Assembly (NCBI RefSeq): GCF_007713685.1
Contig: NZ_VMRJ01000004.1
Span: 833,748-897,747 of the forward strand
Direction: 5' to 3'
From: Hymenobacter setariae
GTDB taxonomy: Bacteria > Bacteroidota > Bacteroidia > Cytophagales > Hymenobacteraceae
DNA length: 64,000 nt
In this document: positions 15,342 through 23,525 of the stretch, one piece after another
How positions within the stretch are numbered: position 1 is the stretch's first letter
Layout of the letters: each line of letters begins with the position of its first letter
Position numbers and translations under genes: made by a program
The notes under the pieces: model-generated
Databases searched by the model: none
Seen by the model: only the letters and a program-made list of their open reading frames with translations
Told to the model about the DNA's origin: nothing

Positions 15342-15370
15342 AAAAAGCCCCGTGATGAGCGGGGCTTCTC
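15342..15370 (-). terminator. Terminator-like hairpin
   Basis: 'aaaaagccccgtgatgagcggggcttc' is one of two such hairpins within 110 bases (the other at 15424-15451), separated by a copy of the short Pro/Arg/Gln-tail repeat. Confidence 0.6.
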
Positions 15371-15406
15371 CCCTACTGGCGGGGTGTTTGGGGTTTGCGT
15401 GGGGAC
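15370..15406 (-). repeat. Short dispersed repeat encoding a PRKPQTPRQ-type tail
   Basis: 'cctactggcggggtgtttggggtttgcgtgg' recurs with changes at 3700-3735, 3885-3920 and 11288-11320. On the minus strand it reads Pro-Arg-Lys-Pro-Gln-Thr-Pro-Arg-Gln-stop, the actual C terminus of the small membrane ORF at 3703. It is usually within 60 bases of a GC-rich terminator hairpin, so repeat plus terminator may move or be copied together. Confidence 0.5.
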
Positions 15407-15423
15407 TTGGGGTAATATAAATA

Positions 15424-15451
15424 GAAAAGCCCCGCAGTGAGCGAGGCTTTC
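15424..15451 (-). terminator. Terminator-like hairpin downstream of the nuclease-helicase gene
   Basis: 'aaaagccccgcagtgagcgaggctttc' lies about 160 bases past the stop at 15613. The bases between (15452-15612) hold no gene that I can support. Confidence 0.5.
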
Positions 15452-15612
15452 TTATTTAGGCTTTGTAATAATGAGTTGCCTATTGCTTATTCAATAGTAT
15501 CTACACCATTAATTCTAAAGCCAGAATATAGCAGCCACCGACTATGCGCATGGTCGGGGTGACCTTGAAGCAACTTAATATAATTCTATGCCGAGCCAAA
15601 GCATGTTTACTG

Positions 15613-18600
15613 TTATTTACGGTATAGGAAACCCTCTTGCACATCTGGTTCCGTTGGAGTACGATAGTAGGGTAATACTAGAACTCCTACAGGCTGACAG
15701 TAAGATTCTACAAACCGCTTAAGTAATCTTGATTCCTCAAGTACTTGCGCATCATTAGGAAGATGATTAATAAGGGACTCTGAAGAAAGAATAATCAATT
15801 TAGCCCGAGCGCGAGATGCTAATACATTGATGCGTCTTAAACTATATAGGAATTCATCTTCATTACTAATAAGGTCAGGGTCACCGATACCAAAAGAGGC
15901 TATAATTACTGCTCGCTCCTGTCCTTGGAACCGCTCGACAGTATCCACAGCAGAACGTATTTTATCTGGCTCATCCGCAGGAAAGATCTCTTGCAGTCGA
16001 GTGACTATACGACTCATTTGTGCTCGATGAGGTGTTACTATACCAACAGCCTTTTCCCAAAAATCAGTAGCAGGGTCAAAAAGCTCTGTACCCGGTGGTG
16101 TTTCAGAGCCATCTGGTCGGAGTTCATGCAAAAGCTGACGCTTGAGCCGACCACGCAAGAGACATACTAATGCTGCAACAGCATCAGCCTCAAAATCATT
16201 TGCTTGTCCAGATGTGTCGTCAGTATGTGTGTAGGCGGTAGCAGGAAAGTTAGGGTCAAGAAGTTTGGCCCACTCAGTAGACCAAAGTAATTGTGACGGC
16301 CAGTCGATAGGTTGCGTAGTGGGTAGCTCAGTTAAATCAAGGCAAAGGTTAGGATTATAGGCCTTTAATTCGGGGTCATACCCTGCGGTACGGGTGAACT
16401 CTACCAAAGTGGCGTTAGAACGATAGTTTTCGTTCAGCGGTAAGGGCCTTACCTGAGCTACATGGCGTACATACTCGAAAACTGAGCCCACATGACGCTC
16501 TAGACTCTTCGGTGCTTCAGCAGAGTGGATAGGTGGCAACTGTAGGTCATCACCAGCTAATACATAACTTCCTTCATCAGCAGCTTTAGATACTACTAAC
16601 GTAGCAGAAGCCACATCCATTTGCGATGCTTCATCTACAATGATTAAGTCAAACCAGCGTCGTTGAGTACCTAGTATTCTCGCTGCTTGGTCTAAAGCAG
16701 TCCTTCTGTGCGTACCAATGGCCAAATTATGAATTTGATGTGGGATGCCGCCCACTACAGTAAGTCCAGTAGGGTTATCAAGTTGCTGCCATAATTGTTG
16801 GGTCTCAGCAGAGGCCTGAATTGTTTCTGGAACTATGGAGGTGATGTCCTCCGAATCAGCCGGTATTTCTTTAGTCCTACCCAATAGCCGGACGTAAGAG
16901 ACAGGTACATTAGGCATAAGCTGCTTAACTAATTTGGGTAAGTCCAGCAGCACGTTATCCATCGCAGTATAACCATTAGCCGTTATCAAAATACGCAAGG
17001 GTATTCCCCTCTGATGAGCATCTAGTAATGCTCCTGCAATCAATGCACGTAGAGTCTGACTTTTACCAGTACCTGGTGGTCCCCAGATTAGAGATAGACG
17101 ACAGGTTAATGCTTTAGTCCAAGCATGCCACTGTGAGATATTTAGGTTACGCTGTTGCTGCTGAAGTAATCTCTCTAGTAAAGGGCGAACGGCAGTTAAC
17201 GGGCGAGGAACAGATGTATCACTTAATAACCGACCACTCCAAAGAAAAAGAGCAGCAGGAGTTAAAGGGCTGTATGTATCGCGGGGAGCAGCAGTTTGAA
17301 GACCTAACGCTAATCGTACAGTAGCGTTGTCTTGTTCAAAAGCTAGTTCTGGGTAGCCAATACCGACAAGAGTTAATTCTACTTTTTTGACTAAATAGTC
17401 TTTATCAATAGGGTCAAGCATGACCTCATGAGATAAGTCTATTAAACGTGCTTGCTCTACTGTATAACGACTTTTAGCCGCGCCACGAGCATTGTCATCC
17501 ACGCGGGTCAAATAAGCCGAATCATTGGGGCGTAGCGCTATAAAACCTCGTTGTCGGTCAATTGCTTCAATAGTAACGGAAGTTAAACCTGACTCGGCGA
17601 TAGTAGAGATACTCTGAGGATTGCCTATAGTATGTAAATTAAAATCAGGTTTGATTAATTGTACTGGATGCAATATCAAAAAATCAGGTCGATTACGAGG
17701 TGATAATGCAAACCCAATATCACCAGGTCTTAGGTTTACATCACGCGATTCAGAACCTAATGCATATACTAACAAAGCTGGGCTAGTCAAAATGCGCCCA
17801 GCAGTATGACTTAGTTGGGCTAATGCATCAGTACGCGGTTGTCCCTCAAGACGAATAGGTAAGTAAGCCGATTTAAAGCGAGCTTCGCGCTCGTGTGGCG
17901 GCATAGCTCTTACCGCAAAGGACTCTAAGTCATTTAACGCTCCATTAAGGCGAGTAAACTCGTAAAGCAATGAGCTAAAAGGAGGAAGCCCAGCCAACGC
18001 CCGAGGAAGGCGAATGCGTTCTGGTACGGTAGGAGCAGCCAGACGGCTAGGTAATAATTCGGGTTTGAGGTCTCGCTCTAGTTTTGTCACAATAGCTCCC
18101 ATTGCCATCAATTTACGCTGAGTGGCTTCTTGAATTCCAGCTAGAGTTTGTTGCAATTGCCCCCTCCTTGTCCAAAGCTCATGAATACGTTCAGCAGGAA
18201 TGAGATTGCTAAATGGGTCTTGATAGAGCGTGAAAACGTTAGGAGGAGTAAACTCGGGAGTATGGTATAGTTGAGCTACACCGAATATGGTGTAGTAATG
18301 TGCTAGATTAATAGCTACTGTATTTTGAACAACACGCCCGACTAAGGTAAATGGACTGCGGACCGAAGCATCGTCAGGATTGATAAGCAATTCAGGCGGT
18401 GGGAAAAGCCAAAGCAAATCGTGGAGTTGTTGGTCTGCTAGTACAGCGGCCAAATGACGGCCAGCCACACGCTGTAAATGACGGCGTTGTGCCTCATCCC
18501 AGAGGTAGATTTGGTAAGTTGAACGACGCCGATTAGAATTAGTATTATCGGCTTGCCTGACTGTAGCTATAATACCGCGTAAAGCTCGAAGGAATTTTAA

Positions 18601-20049
18601 AAACTCTTCCTTCTCCCTTATAAGGTCACGAGTGTCAACTATATAAACCTCAACTTCTCCTTGTTTCTCATTCCACCGCTTTACTTGCCTATCTTCTGGC
18701 GGTTCTACGCCATAAGGCACAGGTTCTACCCAAAATGCCCGAATACCAAATGAAACAGTAATAGCGCTCGCTAAGTCGTAATCAAGAAACACATATAGAT
18801 GTAGGTCTGGCCAACGTGGCATAAGCGCGTCAGAGCCAGATTCCTCTATAATTTCCGAAGTGTTTTTAATTAGTGCTTCAGCACGTTTTGGGAACCGATA
18901 CTGCTGAGCACGCAGTGAAGGTGTACGCTGAAAAGCCGCATGATCCGGTTTAAACTGAGCCAGTTGGCTTATGCTTGGGGCCCCTAACTGTTGGCGATTG
19001 CCTCTGCTAAGCCCTATAACACGAGAAGCATGTCCAATACGCTTAGCTTCAGGCCAACACCAAAGAACGTTATAATCAAGAGCCTGAACACCAGATAAAG
19101 GCCAGGGGTACCCAATAAACTCGCATCCGCTACAACGTTCATCTACATGCCAAGACAGTTCTTTCCAAGGCGTTATTAGAACATTAGGTAAAGTCGTAGT
19201 GAAGAAATAGCGGAGTCTAGGGACAAAAGCATCGAACGGTGCTAGCTCCAAGTCTTCCTCTAAAGCTTGCGCAAGTGCTTGTAGAGTAATAGGTATTCCG
19301 TGACGATTTAATTTACTGGTGGCTAACATAATAGCTGAAGCCTCATAGCTTCCTGGCCACACCGCAGAGGCTGCCACAACAACAAAGCGGTCACTTAATT
19401 CCTCTTGCTCTAACCATCCAGCTAATGTAAGAGCATAGTATACTACTTCAGCAAAGTAGTGGGCCCCAGGTTCAGCAGCGAGCTTAATATCTATTATGCG
19501 CAAACGAATACGTTCGTCGTCATCGGCCAGCGTAGTTAGTGAACCATCAGGATGAACTTGCTGACTGTATTCAAACCGTTCATCGGGGGCAGCATTAATT
19601 CGCGTGGGCAGGACTTGAATTAAGTCAGCATGATTATAACTAATGTTTAATACTTCTCCATGTTCATCCGCTAAAGTTTCTAATCCCATTCCTTTACGGA
19701 AAGGGGCATTATCTGCATTATATCGCGCCTCAACAATGAAATGGTAAGGTTGAACAGCTCCCTCGTCTATTAATTCTCGTAACTCTTGAGGTATAGCTTT
19801 ATTTTGAGGACCACCTTTTTTCTGCTTTATACTATCGGGTCCGAATACATCAGCTAGTTCATCTATCTTTTCCTCCTGCCATTTATAACCAGCTTGCCCT
19901 GCTAATCCTACTCCGGAGCGCGCTTTTTGCGTCTCAGGCATACCGATAGGCACACGTTCCTCATCAGTTGGATATAAACTCAAGCGTAAGCGGCGCTTAC
20001 ACCCGCTTCTTATAAATGCAGAGATAACCTTTTTTTGTAAAGTTGGCAT
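15613..20049 (-). CDS. Cas4/Dna2-like nuclease fused to SF1 helicase, 1478 residues
   Basis: N-terminal nuclease: Cys17 ('IRSGCKRRLRLSLY', the Cas4/RecB motif I style), Asp187-x-Lys189 in 'RIIDIKLA', a Tyr-rich 'HYFAEVVYYALTLAGW', and Cys306-x-x-Cys309 plus Cys331, suggesting a PD-(D/E)xK nuclease with a four-Cys Fe-S cluster as in Dna2, Cas4 and TM0106-type proteins. C-terminal SF1 (UPF1/Dna2-type) helicase: Walker A 'GPPGTGKS' (~990), 'VDEASQMD' (~1138), 'GDDLQLPP' (~1166), 'NENYRS' (~1206), 'VGIVTPHRAQ', 'DTVERFQGQE' and 'NVLASRAR'. The middle ~600 residues are unassigned. It starts 2 bases after the methyltransferase stop, so the two form an operon. GC content is visibly lower than in the structural genes, a sign of separate origin. 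The likely role is DNA restriction or antiphage defence; this is inference. Confidence 0.85.
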   Translation of the reverse strand: MPTLQKKVISAFIRSGCKRRLRLSLYPTDEERVPIGMPETQKARSGVGLAGQAGYKWQEEKIDELADVFGPDSIKQKKGGPQNKAIPQELRELIDEGAVQPYHFIVEARYNADNAPFRKGMGLETLADEHGEVLNISYNHADLIQVLPTRINAAPDERFEYSQQVHPDGSLTTLADDDERIRLRIIDIKLAAEPGAHYFAEVVYYALTLAGWLEQEELSDRFVVVAASAVWPGSYEASAIMLATSKLNRHGIPITLQALAQALEEDLELAPFDAFVPRLRYFFTTTLPNVLITPWKELSWHVDERCSGCEFIGYPWPLSGVQALDYNVLWCWPEAKRIGHASRVIGLSRGNRQQLGAPSISQLAQFKPDHAAFQRTPSLRAQQYRFPKRAEALIKNTSEIIEESGSDALMPRWPDLHLYVFLDYDLASAITVSFGIRAFWVEPVPYGVEPPEDRQVKRWNEKQGEVEVYIVDTRDLIREKEEFLKFLRALRGIIATVRQADNTNSNRRRSTYQIYLWDEAQRRHLQRVAGRHLAAVLADQQLHDLLWLFPPPELLINPDDASVRSPFTLVGRVVQNTVAINLAHYYTIFGVAQLYHTPEFTPPNVFTLYQDPFSNLIPAERIHELWTRRGQLQQTLAGIQEATQRKLMAMGAIVTKLERDLKPELLPSRLAAPTVPERIRLPRALAGLPPFSSLLYEFTRLNGALNDLESFAVRAMPPHEREARFKSAYLPIRLEGQPRTDALAQLSHTAGRILTSPALLVYALGSESRDVNLRPGDIGFALSPRNRPDFLILHPVQLIKPDFNLHTIGNPQSISTIAESGLTSVTIEAIDRQRGFIALRPNDSAYLTRVDDNARGAAKSRYTVEQARLIDLSHEVMLDPIDKDYLVKKVELTLVGIGYPELAFEQDNATVRLALGLQTAAPRDTYSPLTPAALFLWSGRLLSDTSVPRPLTAVRPLLERLLQQQQRNLNISQWHAWTKALTCRLSLIWGPPGTGKSQTLRALIAGALLDAHQRGIPLRILITANGYTAMDNVLLDLPKLVKQLMPNVPVSYVRLLGRTKEIPADSEDITSIVPETIQASAETQQLWQQLDNPTGLTVVGGIPHQIHNLAIGTHRRTALDQAARILGTQRRWFDLIIVDEASQMDVASATLVVSKAADEGSYVLAGDDLQLPPIHSAEAPKSLERHVGSVFEYVRHVAQVRPLPLNENYRSNATLVEFTRTAGYDPELKAYNPNLCLDLTELPTTQPIDWPSQLLWSTEWAKLLDPNFPATAYTHTDDTSGQANDFEADAVAALVCLLRGRLKRQLLHELRPDGSETPPGTELFDPATDFWEKAVGIVTPHRAQMSRIVTRLQEIFPADEPDKIRSAVDTVERFQGQERAVIIASFGIGDPDLISNEDEFLYSLRRINVLASRARAKLIILSSESLINHLPNDAQVLEESRLLKRFVESYCQPVGVLVLPYYRTPTEPDVQEGFLYRK

Positions 20050-20051
20050 TA

Positions 20052-21131
20052 TTAACGGCCCAATAAAGGATGGGGCGTTAAATCTACACCTACTGCGCGA
20101 AATCCAAGCTCTTGAGCTGCATAAAGTGATGTATTAGAGCCAGCAAACGGGTCGAGCACCCAACCAGGCCTAACACAAGTATTACAAGAGCAAGTCTCCC
20201 AACCTAAATGTTCTTTAGGAGCAAAGGTGTATTCACGGAAATAGCCACCAAGTGCCGCTTTAGCTTCTATGGCTAGCTTTTGAATATAGGCAGAATTACG
20301 TCCTGAACCTTTCTGGAGCTTTTTACCCATACCGGCATCAGAAATACCAACTGCTCGAATAGCAGCCAAATGTTCCTTAGTCAGGCCACTTTCTTGAAAC
20401 AGTTCCATTGCGCGCCTTGCTTGTGGGCGCTTGTCGTCTAATATCTCTGATGGACCGACCAACCGCGTGAAGGGCTTGCCACAGGTCTCACAAACTTGTT
20501 CTGGGCATGCTAACAGTAGAATGCGCCTTACCAACTCAACTGGAAACGGCGCTACATGTCCACTTAGTCGGCGGCTTGGAGATACATGCCACACATCTCC
20601 AATTTCAGCTTTAGGGTTGTACTTAGTCAGAGCGAACCTATCGAAATAGTAGTTCAAGTCTGATTTTCTTTTACGAGGAGCAACAAGCTGCAAAACCGTT
20701 TCGTGACGACTAGCTAACCTCTTAGAAGATGACGTTGGTACACTACTTGGTTTGCTCCATATTACGCGGTGAGCAACATGCCAGCCACGCTTGCGCATAG
20801 CTATTTCAAACAAAATGGGCACACCTACTAAAAATCCTTTATAGTGGGTATCCGCAAGATTGATGAAGATAGAACCATGACTGGCCAGCCATTGCGCCCA
20901 CCCTGCTACAGTGTCCGCTAGAGTTTCGACGAACTGCTCTGGAGTTTTCTCTTGACCTAACTGGTCAGGATGCTCATAATCCCTTCTCTGCCAATAAGGT
21001 GGTGAAGTTACAATAACATCGAAGCCTTGAGCCGGAAAGTAGTGCGACAATTTATCTAAATGCCGTGCATTTCCTTCTAAAACTTCTATGCTTTGCAGAT
21101 GATGATGATTATTTATCTGATTATCAAGCAT
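20052..21131 (-). CDS. DNA methyltransferase, beta class (N4-C or N6-A)
   Basis: The protein has 359 residues. The catalytic motif IV 'VTSPPYW' is near residue 42 and the SAM-binding motif I 'LDPFAGSNT' near residue 326, so the order is that of beta-class amino-methyltransferases. Between them is a long insert with two Cys-rich pairs ('CETCGKPF' and 'CSCNTC') that could bind zinc, and a basic segment ('VAPRKRKSDLNYY'). It is the first gene of a two-gene unit with the nuclease-helicase, and has its own 190-base upstream region with a palindrome. Target specificity cannot be read from sequence. It would mark host DNA if the partner restricts unmodified DNA; an orphan phage anti-restriction role is the alternative. 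Confidence 0.9.
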   Translation of the reverse strand: MLDNQINNHHHLQSIEVLEGNARHLDKLSHYFPAQGFDVIVTSPPYWQRRDYEHPDQLGQEKTPEQFVETLADTVAGWAQWLASHGSIFINLADTHYKGFLVGVPILFEIAMRKRGWHVAHRVIWSKPSSVPTSSSKRLASRHETVLQLVAPRKRKSDLNYYFDRFALTKYNPKAEIGDVWHVSPSRRLSGHVAPFPVELVRRILLLACPEQVCETCGKPFTRLVGPSEILDDKRPQARRAMELFQESGLTKEHLAAIRAVGISDAGMGKKLQKGSGRNSAYIQKLAIEAKAALGGYFREYTFAPKEHLGWETCSCNTCVRPGWVLDPFAGSNTSLYAAQELGFRAVGVDLTPHPLLGR

Positions 21132-21187
21132 TTCTATGAATTAGGAAATGCAAGATAAGTAGAAAATTTATCTGATTCCCTAGCTTG

Positions 21188-21207
21188 ATTATGTCTTTAA
21201 ACATAAT
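21188..21207. promoter_or_regulatory. Perfect 7-bp inverted repeat in the methyltransferase promoter region
   Basis: 'attatgt-ctttaa-acataat' lies 57-76 bases upstream of the methyltransferase start. On the minus strand it contains 'tatgttta', seven of eight bases of the Bacteroidetes -7 element TAnnTTTG, with a TTG upstream. It could be an operator overlapping the promoter. This suggests the pair is transcribed separately from the repressor gene. Confidence 0.4.
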
Positions 21208-21319
21208 CGTCGAATACTTAACAAGATAGTATCCTCATCTTTTATGGAAGGGACTACCCTAATACTACCCCATAGAACTCTCTCTTCTCAGGTTAAGTGG
21301 ATGTTCTAACAGGTTTCTT

Positions 21320-22177
21320 TTAAGAGGGTCTTTCCAGTCGCAGCAGTTCTTTCTTGTCAAGCACCTGCTCTAATAGCGCCCGCATATCCTCTAAAGTATC
21401 TTCAACTGTGCTTACTCGTTCAGATAGGCCTTCAGTAGGGTTGTGAGCACTAGATGTGATACGCCATTCAAAACGCCATACTTCTAATACATCGTCAAGG
21501 TCAAGCTGATAGTAAGGATGCTGCCGATTGTCTGACTTGCAACGCACATAGCCTTCGCCCATACGGAAGGTGAGTCGCTTTAGCTGTAGGCCTCGACTCT
21601 CACTTACAATCACGGCTACTTGGTCCTCGCGCAGGTCGTCCCATTCTGGCTTAGGCAGGAACCTACATAGCACGTAGTCACGCGCATAGAATGTCGGTTC
21701 CATGCTATCTCCTACTACTGGGAATACGGCATAGTTACCGTTCCTTAACAACCACCTTGGTAGTGATATAACACCATCTGGCTCGGGCCTTTCTTGGCTT
21801 AATCCGTCGCCTCTATAATTAGCCGCTGTGCGGATATTGTAGAGTGGAGCTGCTGTATTGTCACCTTCAGCAATAGCTATAATACGAGGTTCAGTACCAG
21901 CTTCGGCGGAATGTAAGGAAGAAGTATTTGGTGACCCATCAGATTTAAGCATTTCGCCTTCTCCTGACAACAACCACTCAACACGTAATTGCGGGTAAGC
22001 TGTGGCAATCTTAGCCAGCACATCGAAACTTGGTTTGTTCCTCCGCTTACCAAACATATCACCTACAACCCCAGACCGCACGCCAATACGACGTGCAAAA
22101 TCTGCTTGATTGCCACTTTCGAGGCTATCAACTAGAAAATTTAGTCGCTGATATACAGAGCTTTCCTCTTCGGACAC
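21320..22177 (-). CDS. CI/LexA-type prophage repressor (HTH plus S24 peptidase)
   Basis: The protein has 285 residues. An HTH domain at about 10-75 ('NQADFARRIGVRSGVVGDMFGKRRNKPSFDVLAKI') is followed by a variable linker and an S24 domain at about 140-235. The catalytic Ser is in 'VVGDSMEPTF' and the Lys in 'LQLKRLTF'. A C-terminal helix of about 45 residues ('RVSTVEDTLEDMRALLEQVLDKKELL') could be a coiled coil for dimerisation. The clear autocleavage dipeptide of LexA is not obvious. It is divergent from the early operon, as in lambda, and would hold the prophage silent and respond to RecA. The defence-like pair lies downstream on the same strand. Confidence 0.92.
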   Translation of the reverse strand: MSEEESSVYQRLNFLVDSLESGNQADFARRIGVRSGVVGDMFGKRRNKPSFDVLAKIATAYPQLRVEWLLSGEGEMLKSDGSPNTSSLHSAEAGTEPRIIAIAEGDNTAAPLYNIRTAANYRGDGLSQERPEPDGVISLPRWLLRNGNYAVFPVVGDSMEPTFYARDYVLCRFLPKPEWDDLREDQVAVIVSESRGLQLKRLTFRMGEGYVRCKSDNRQHPYYQLDLDDVLEVWRFEWRITSSAHNPTEGLSERVSTVEDTLEDMRALLEQVLDKKELLRLERPS

Positions 22178-22201
22178 GTTTTTGCGGGTAAAATTAACAC
22201 G

Positions 22202-22240
22202 CCGATACTTGTCGGCTAATCGTATTTGCGTGTAGTTTTG
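22202..22240 (+). promoter_or_regulatory. Early promoter and candidate repressor operator
   Basis: The dyad 'ccgatacttgtcgg' (22202-22215) overlaps a TTG (22209-22211), followed after 21 bases by 'tagttttg' (22233-22240), an exact TAnnTTTG. This fits the Bacteroidetes -33/-7 layout driving the plus-strand early genes, with transcription starting about 30 bases before the ATG at 22274. The minus-strand promoter of the repressor is less clear ('taatttta' near 22190). Confidence 0.5.
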
Positions 22241-22273
22241 TCATCAACAACATCAACACACCAAAGTACGACA

Positions 22274-22519
22274 ATGAAAAATAACCCTCCACCCCCCAGC
22301 ATCCGAAAATTGATGCCCGAGGGCTTCCTAGGTACACTGGCCGACCGAACTGGCTGCACCTCGATGCCCGACCTCTCGCAAATCGTGCTCCGCGAGCGCA
22401 GCCGCTCCAAGTACTGGCCCGCCGTGCTCAAGCTGGCCGAGGAAACCAACCCCGAAGGCTACGCCCACTGGGCCGCCGCCAATCCCGACAAGCTGCCCGC
22501 CGTGGCGCAGACCGCCTAG
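22274..22519 (+). CDS. Small protein in the Cro position
   Basis: The ATG at 22274 (MKNNPPPPSIRKLMPEG) gives 81 residues. It has a basic N terminus and helices 'FLGTLADRTGCTSMPDLSQIVLRER' that could form an HTH, then 'SKYWPAVLKLAEETNPEGYAHWA'. It is the first rightward gene, divergent from the repressor, so a Cro-like regulator is the natural guess. No family is confirmed. Confidence 0.55.
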   Translation: MKNNPPPPSIRKLMPEGFLGTLADRTGCTSMPDLSQIVLRERSRSKYWPAVLKLAEETNPEGYAHWAAANPDKLPAVAQTA

Positions 22520-22571
22520 GTCACCCTCACTCTTCTTTCTCACACACCTCCCCTACTCTTTCACCTCTAGC

Positions 22572-22991
22572 ATGGATAAGTCACTGCTGCCCCCGCTGCC
22601 CTCCGCCCTCAAGGGCGAAAAACCCATCTGCCTAACCGACGGCTTCCGCGAGGGCGACCTGCTCCACTTAAAGGCCGAGGTAGCCGGCCGCCCCAAGGGC
22701 ACGGTGCTGCCAGTACTAGGCTATTGCCTCTGCCTCGATGCCCAGGGCCAGGTACACGCTCTGCGGGCCTACGTGCCGCTCTGCCCCGGCTACGCCACTA
22801 CCTACGCCGGCCGCGAAGCCGCCCGCTTCCCCGAGCCCAATCAGCGCGAGCGGTGGCTGGGCAGCATTCAGCTCTACTTCTCAGAGCTCGACCTTACCGA
22901 CCACGCCCACGAGCTCGCCTTGGAGCGCCGCCGCGAGGGCCTCGTGATTGCCATGTACCCCGAGCGCCAGCAGCACCGGCTGGCCGCTTAG
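22572..22991 (+). CDS. Early phage protein of unknown function
   Basis: The product has 139 residues, soluble and proline-rich at the start ('LLPPLPSALKGEKP'). It has a Tyr/Pro-rich centre ('RAYVPLCPGYATTYAG') and a charged C terminus. It lies 52 bases after the Cro-position gene in the early operon. Codon use is strongly GC3-rich like the rest of the early and late genes. No motif is recognised. Confidence 0.6.
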   Translation: MDKSLLPPLPSALKGEKPICLTDGFREGDLLHLKAEVAGRPKGTVLPVLGYCLCLDAQGQVHALRAYVPLCPGYATTYAGREAARFPEPNQRERWLGSIQLYFSELDLTDHAHELALERRREGLVIAMYPERQQHRLAA

Positions 22992-23020
22992 TATCTCCCC
23001 TTGTTTTCTGCCCTCTTCCT

Positions 23021-23392
23021 ATGAAACGCACGCTCACCGGCACCCTGGAATTTGAAGACGGGGCTGTTAACCTGATTCTCTCCGAGCCCACCCAGCGGGC
23101 CATTGTGCAAGAGATAGCCGCTCGTCAGGAAGCGGCCCGCGTGGCGGCCGAAGTAGACCACGACCGCCTGGCCCGCACCTACCACCTAGGCGCCGAGCCT
23201 ACCCCCGGCCGGGGCTACGACGACCGCCTGAAGATGCGCCTGGGCTGCGGCGACGACATGGCCCGCGAGCTCGTGAGCAGCGGGCGCATCGCTCACCAGT
23301 ACCTGGGCAACCGCTACTCGGTCTGCGAGCAGGCCGTGCGCGACTTCTACGCCACGCTGCCCACCACTAGCCGGCTGCGACGCGCGGCCTAG
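23021..23392 (+). CDS. Small DNA-binding-like early protein
   Basis: The ATG at 23021 (MKRTLTGTLEFEDG) gives 123 residues; the longer open frame upstream is a shadow of the previous gene. An N-terminal strand region is followed by a basic helix, and the C-terminal half ('MRLGCGDDMARELVSSGRIAHQYLGNRYSVCEQAVRDFY') has the shape of an excisionase or MerR-like helix-turn-helix with recognition helix near 'GNRYSVCEQAVRDF'. It could be the prophage excisionase or an early regulator; both are inference. Confidence 0.55.
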   Translation: MKRTLTGTLEFEDGAVNLILSEPTQRAIVQEIAARQEAARVAAEVDHDRLARTYHLGAEPTPGRGYDDRLKMRLGCGDDMARELVSSGRIAHQYLGNRYSVCEQAVRDFYATLPTTSRLRRAA

Positions 23393-23525
23393 GCAGCCCT
23401 AAACAAAACAGGTCGAAGCACTGCCCCGACCAGTTCCACCACAATAACAGGTCACATGAGAAACGCCTGTGGCGCAAAGCTACATCGGCGCCTTGAATTA
23501 AACTTCATCTAATATTCATTTCTGT
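23393..23525. promoter_or_regulatory. Intergenic region ahead of the ParB-sigma-replication operon
   Basis: These 130 bases carry the inverted-looking pair 'aacaggtcgaagcactgc/aacaggtcacatgagaaacgcctgt' and an A/T-rich run 'attaaacttcatctaatattcatttctgt' just before the ATG at 23526. A promoter is likely, but no exact TAnnTTTG is present. Confidence 0.3.

Noticed and set aside
22724..23020. Upstream extension of the gene at 23021
   Set aside because: Arg/Pro/Ala-rich frameshadow of the 139-residue gene; the ATG at 23021 starts the plausible protein.
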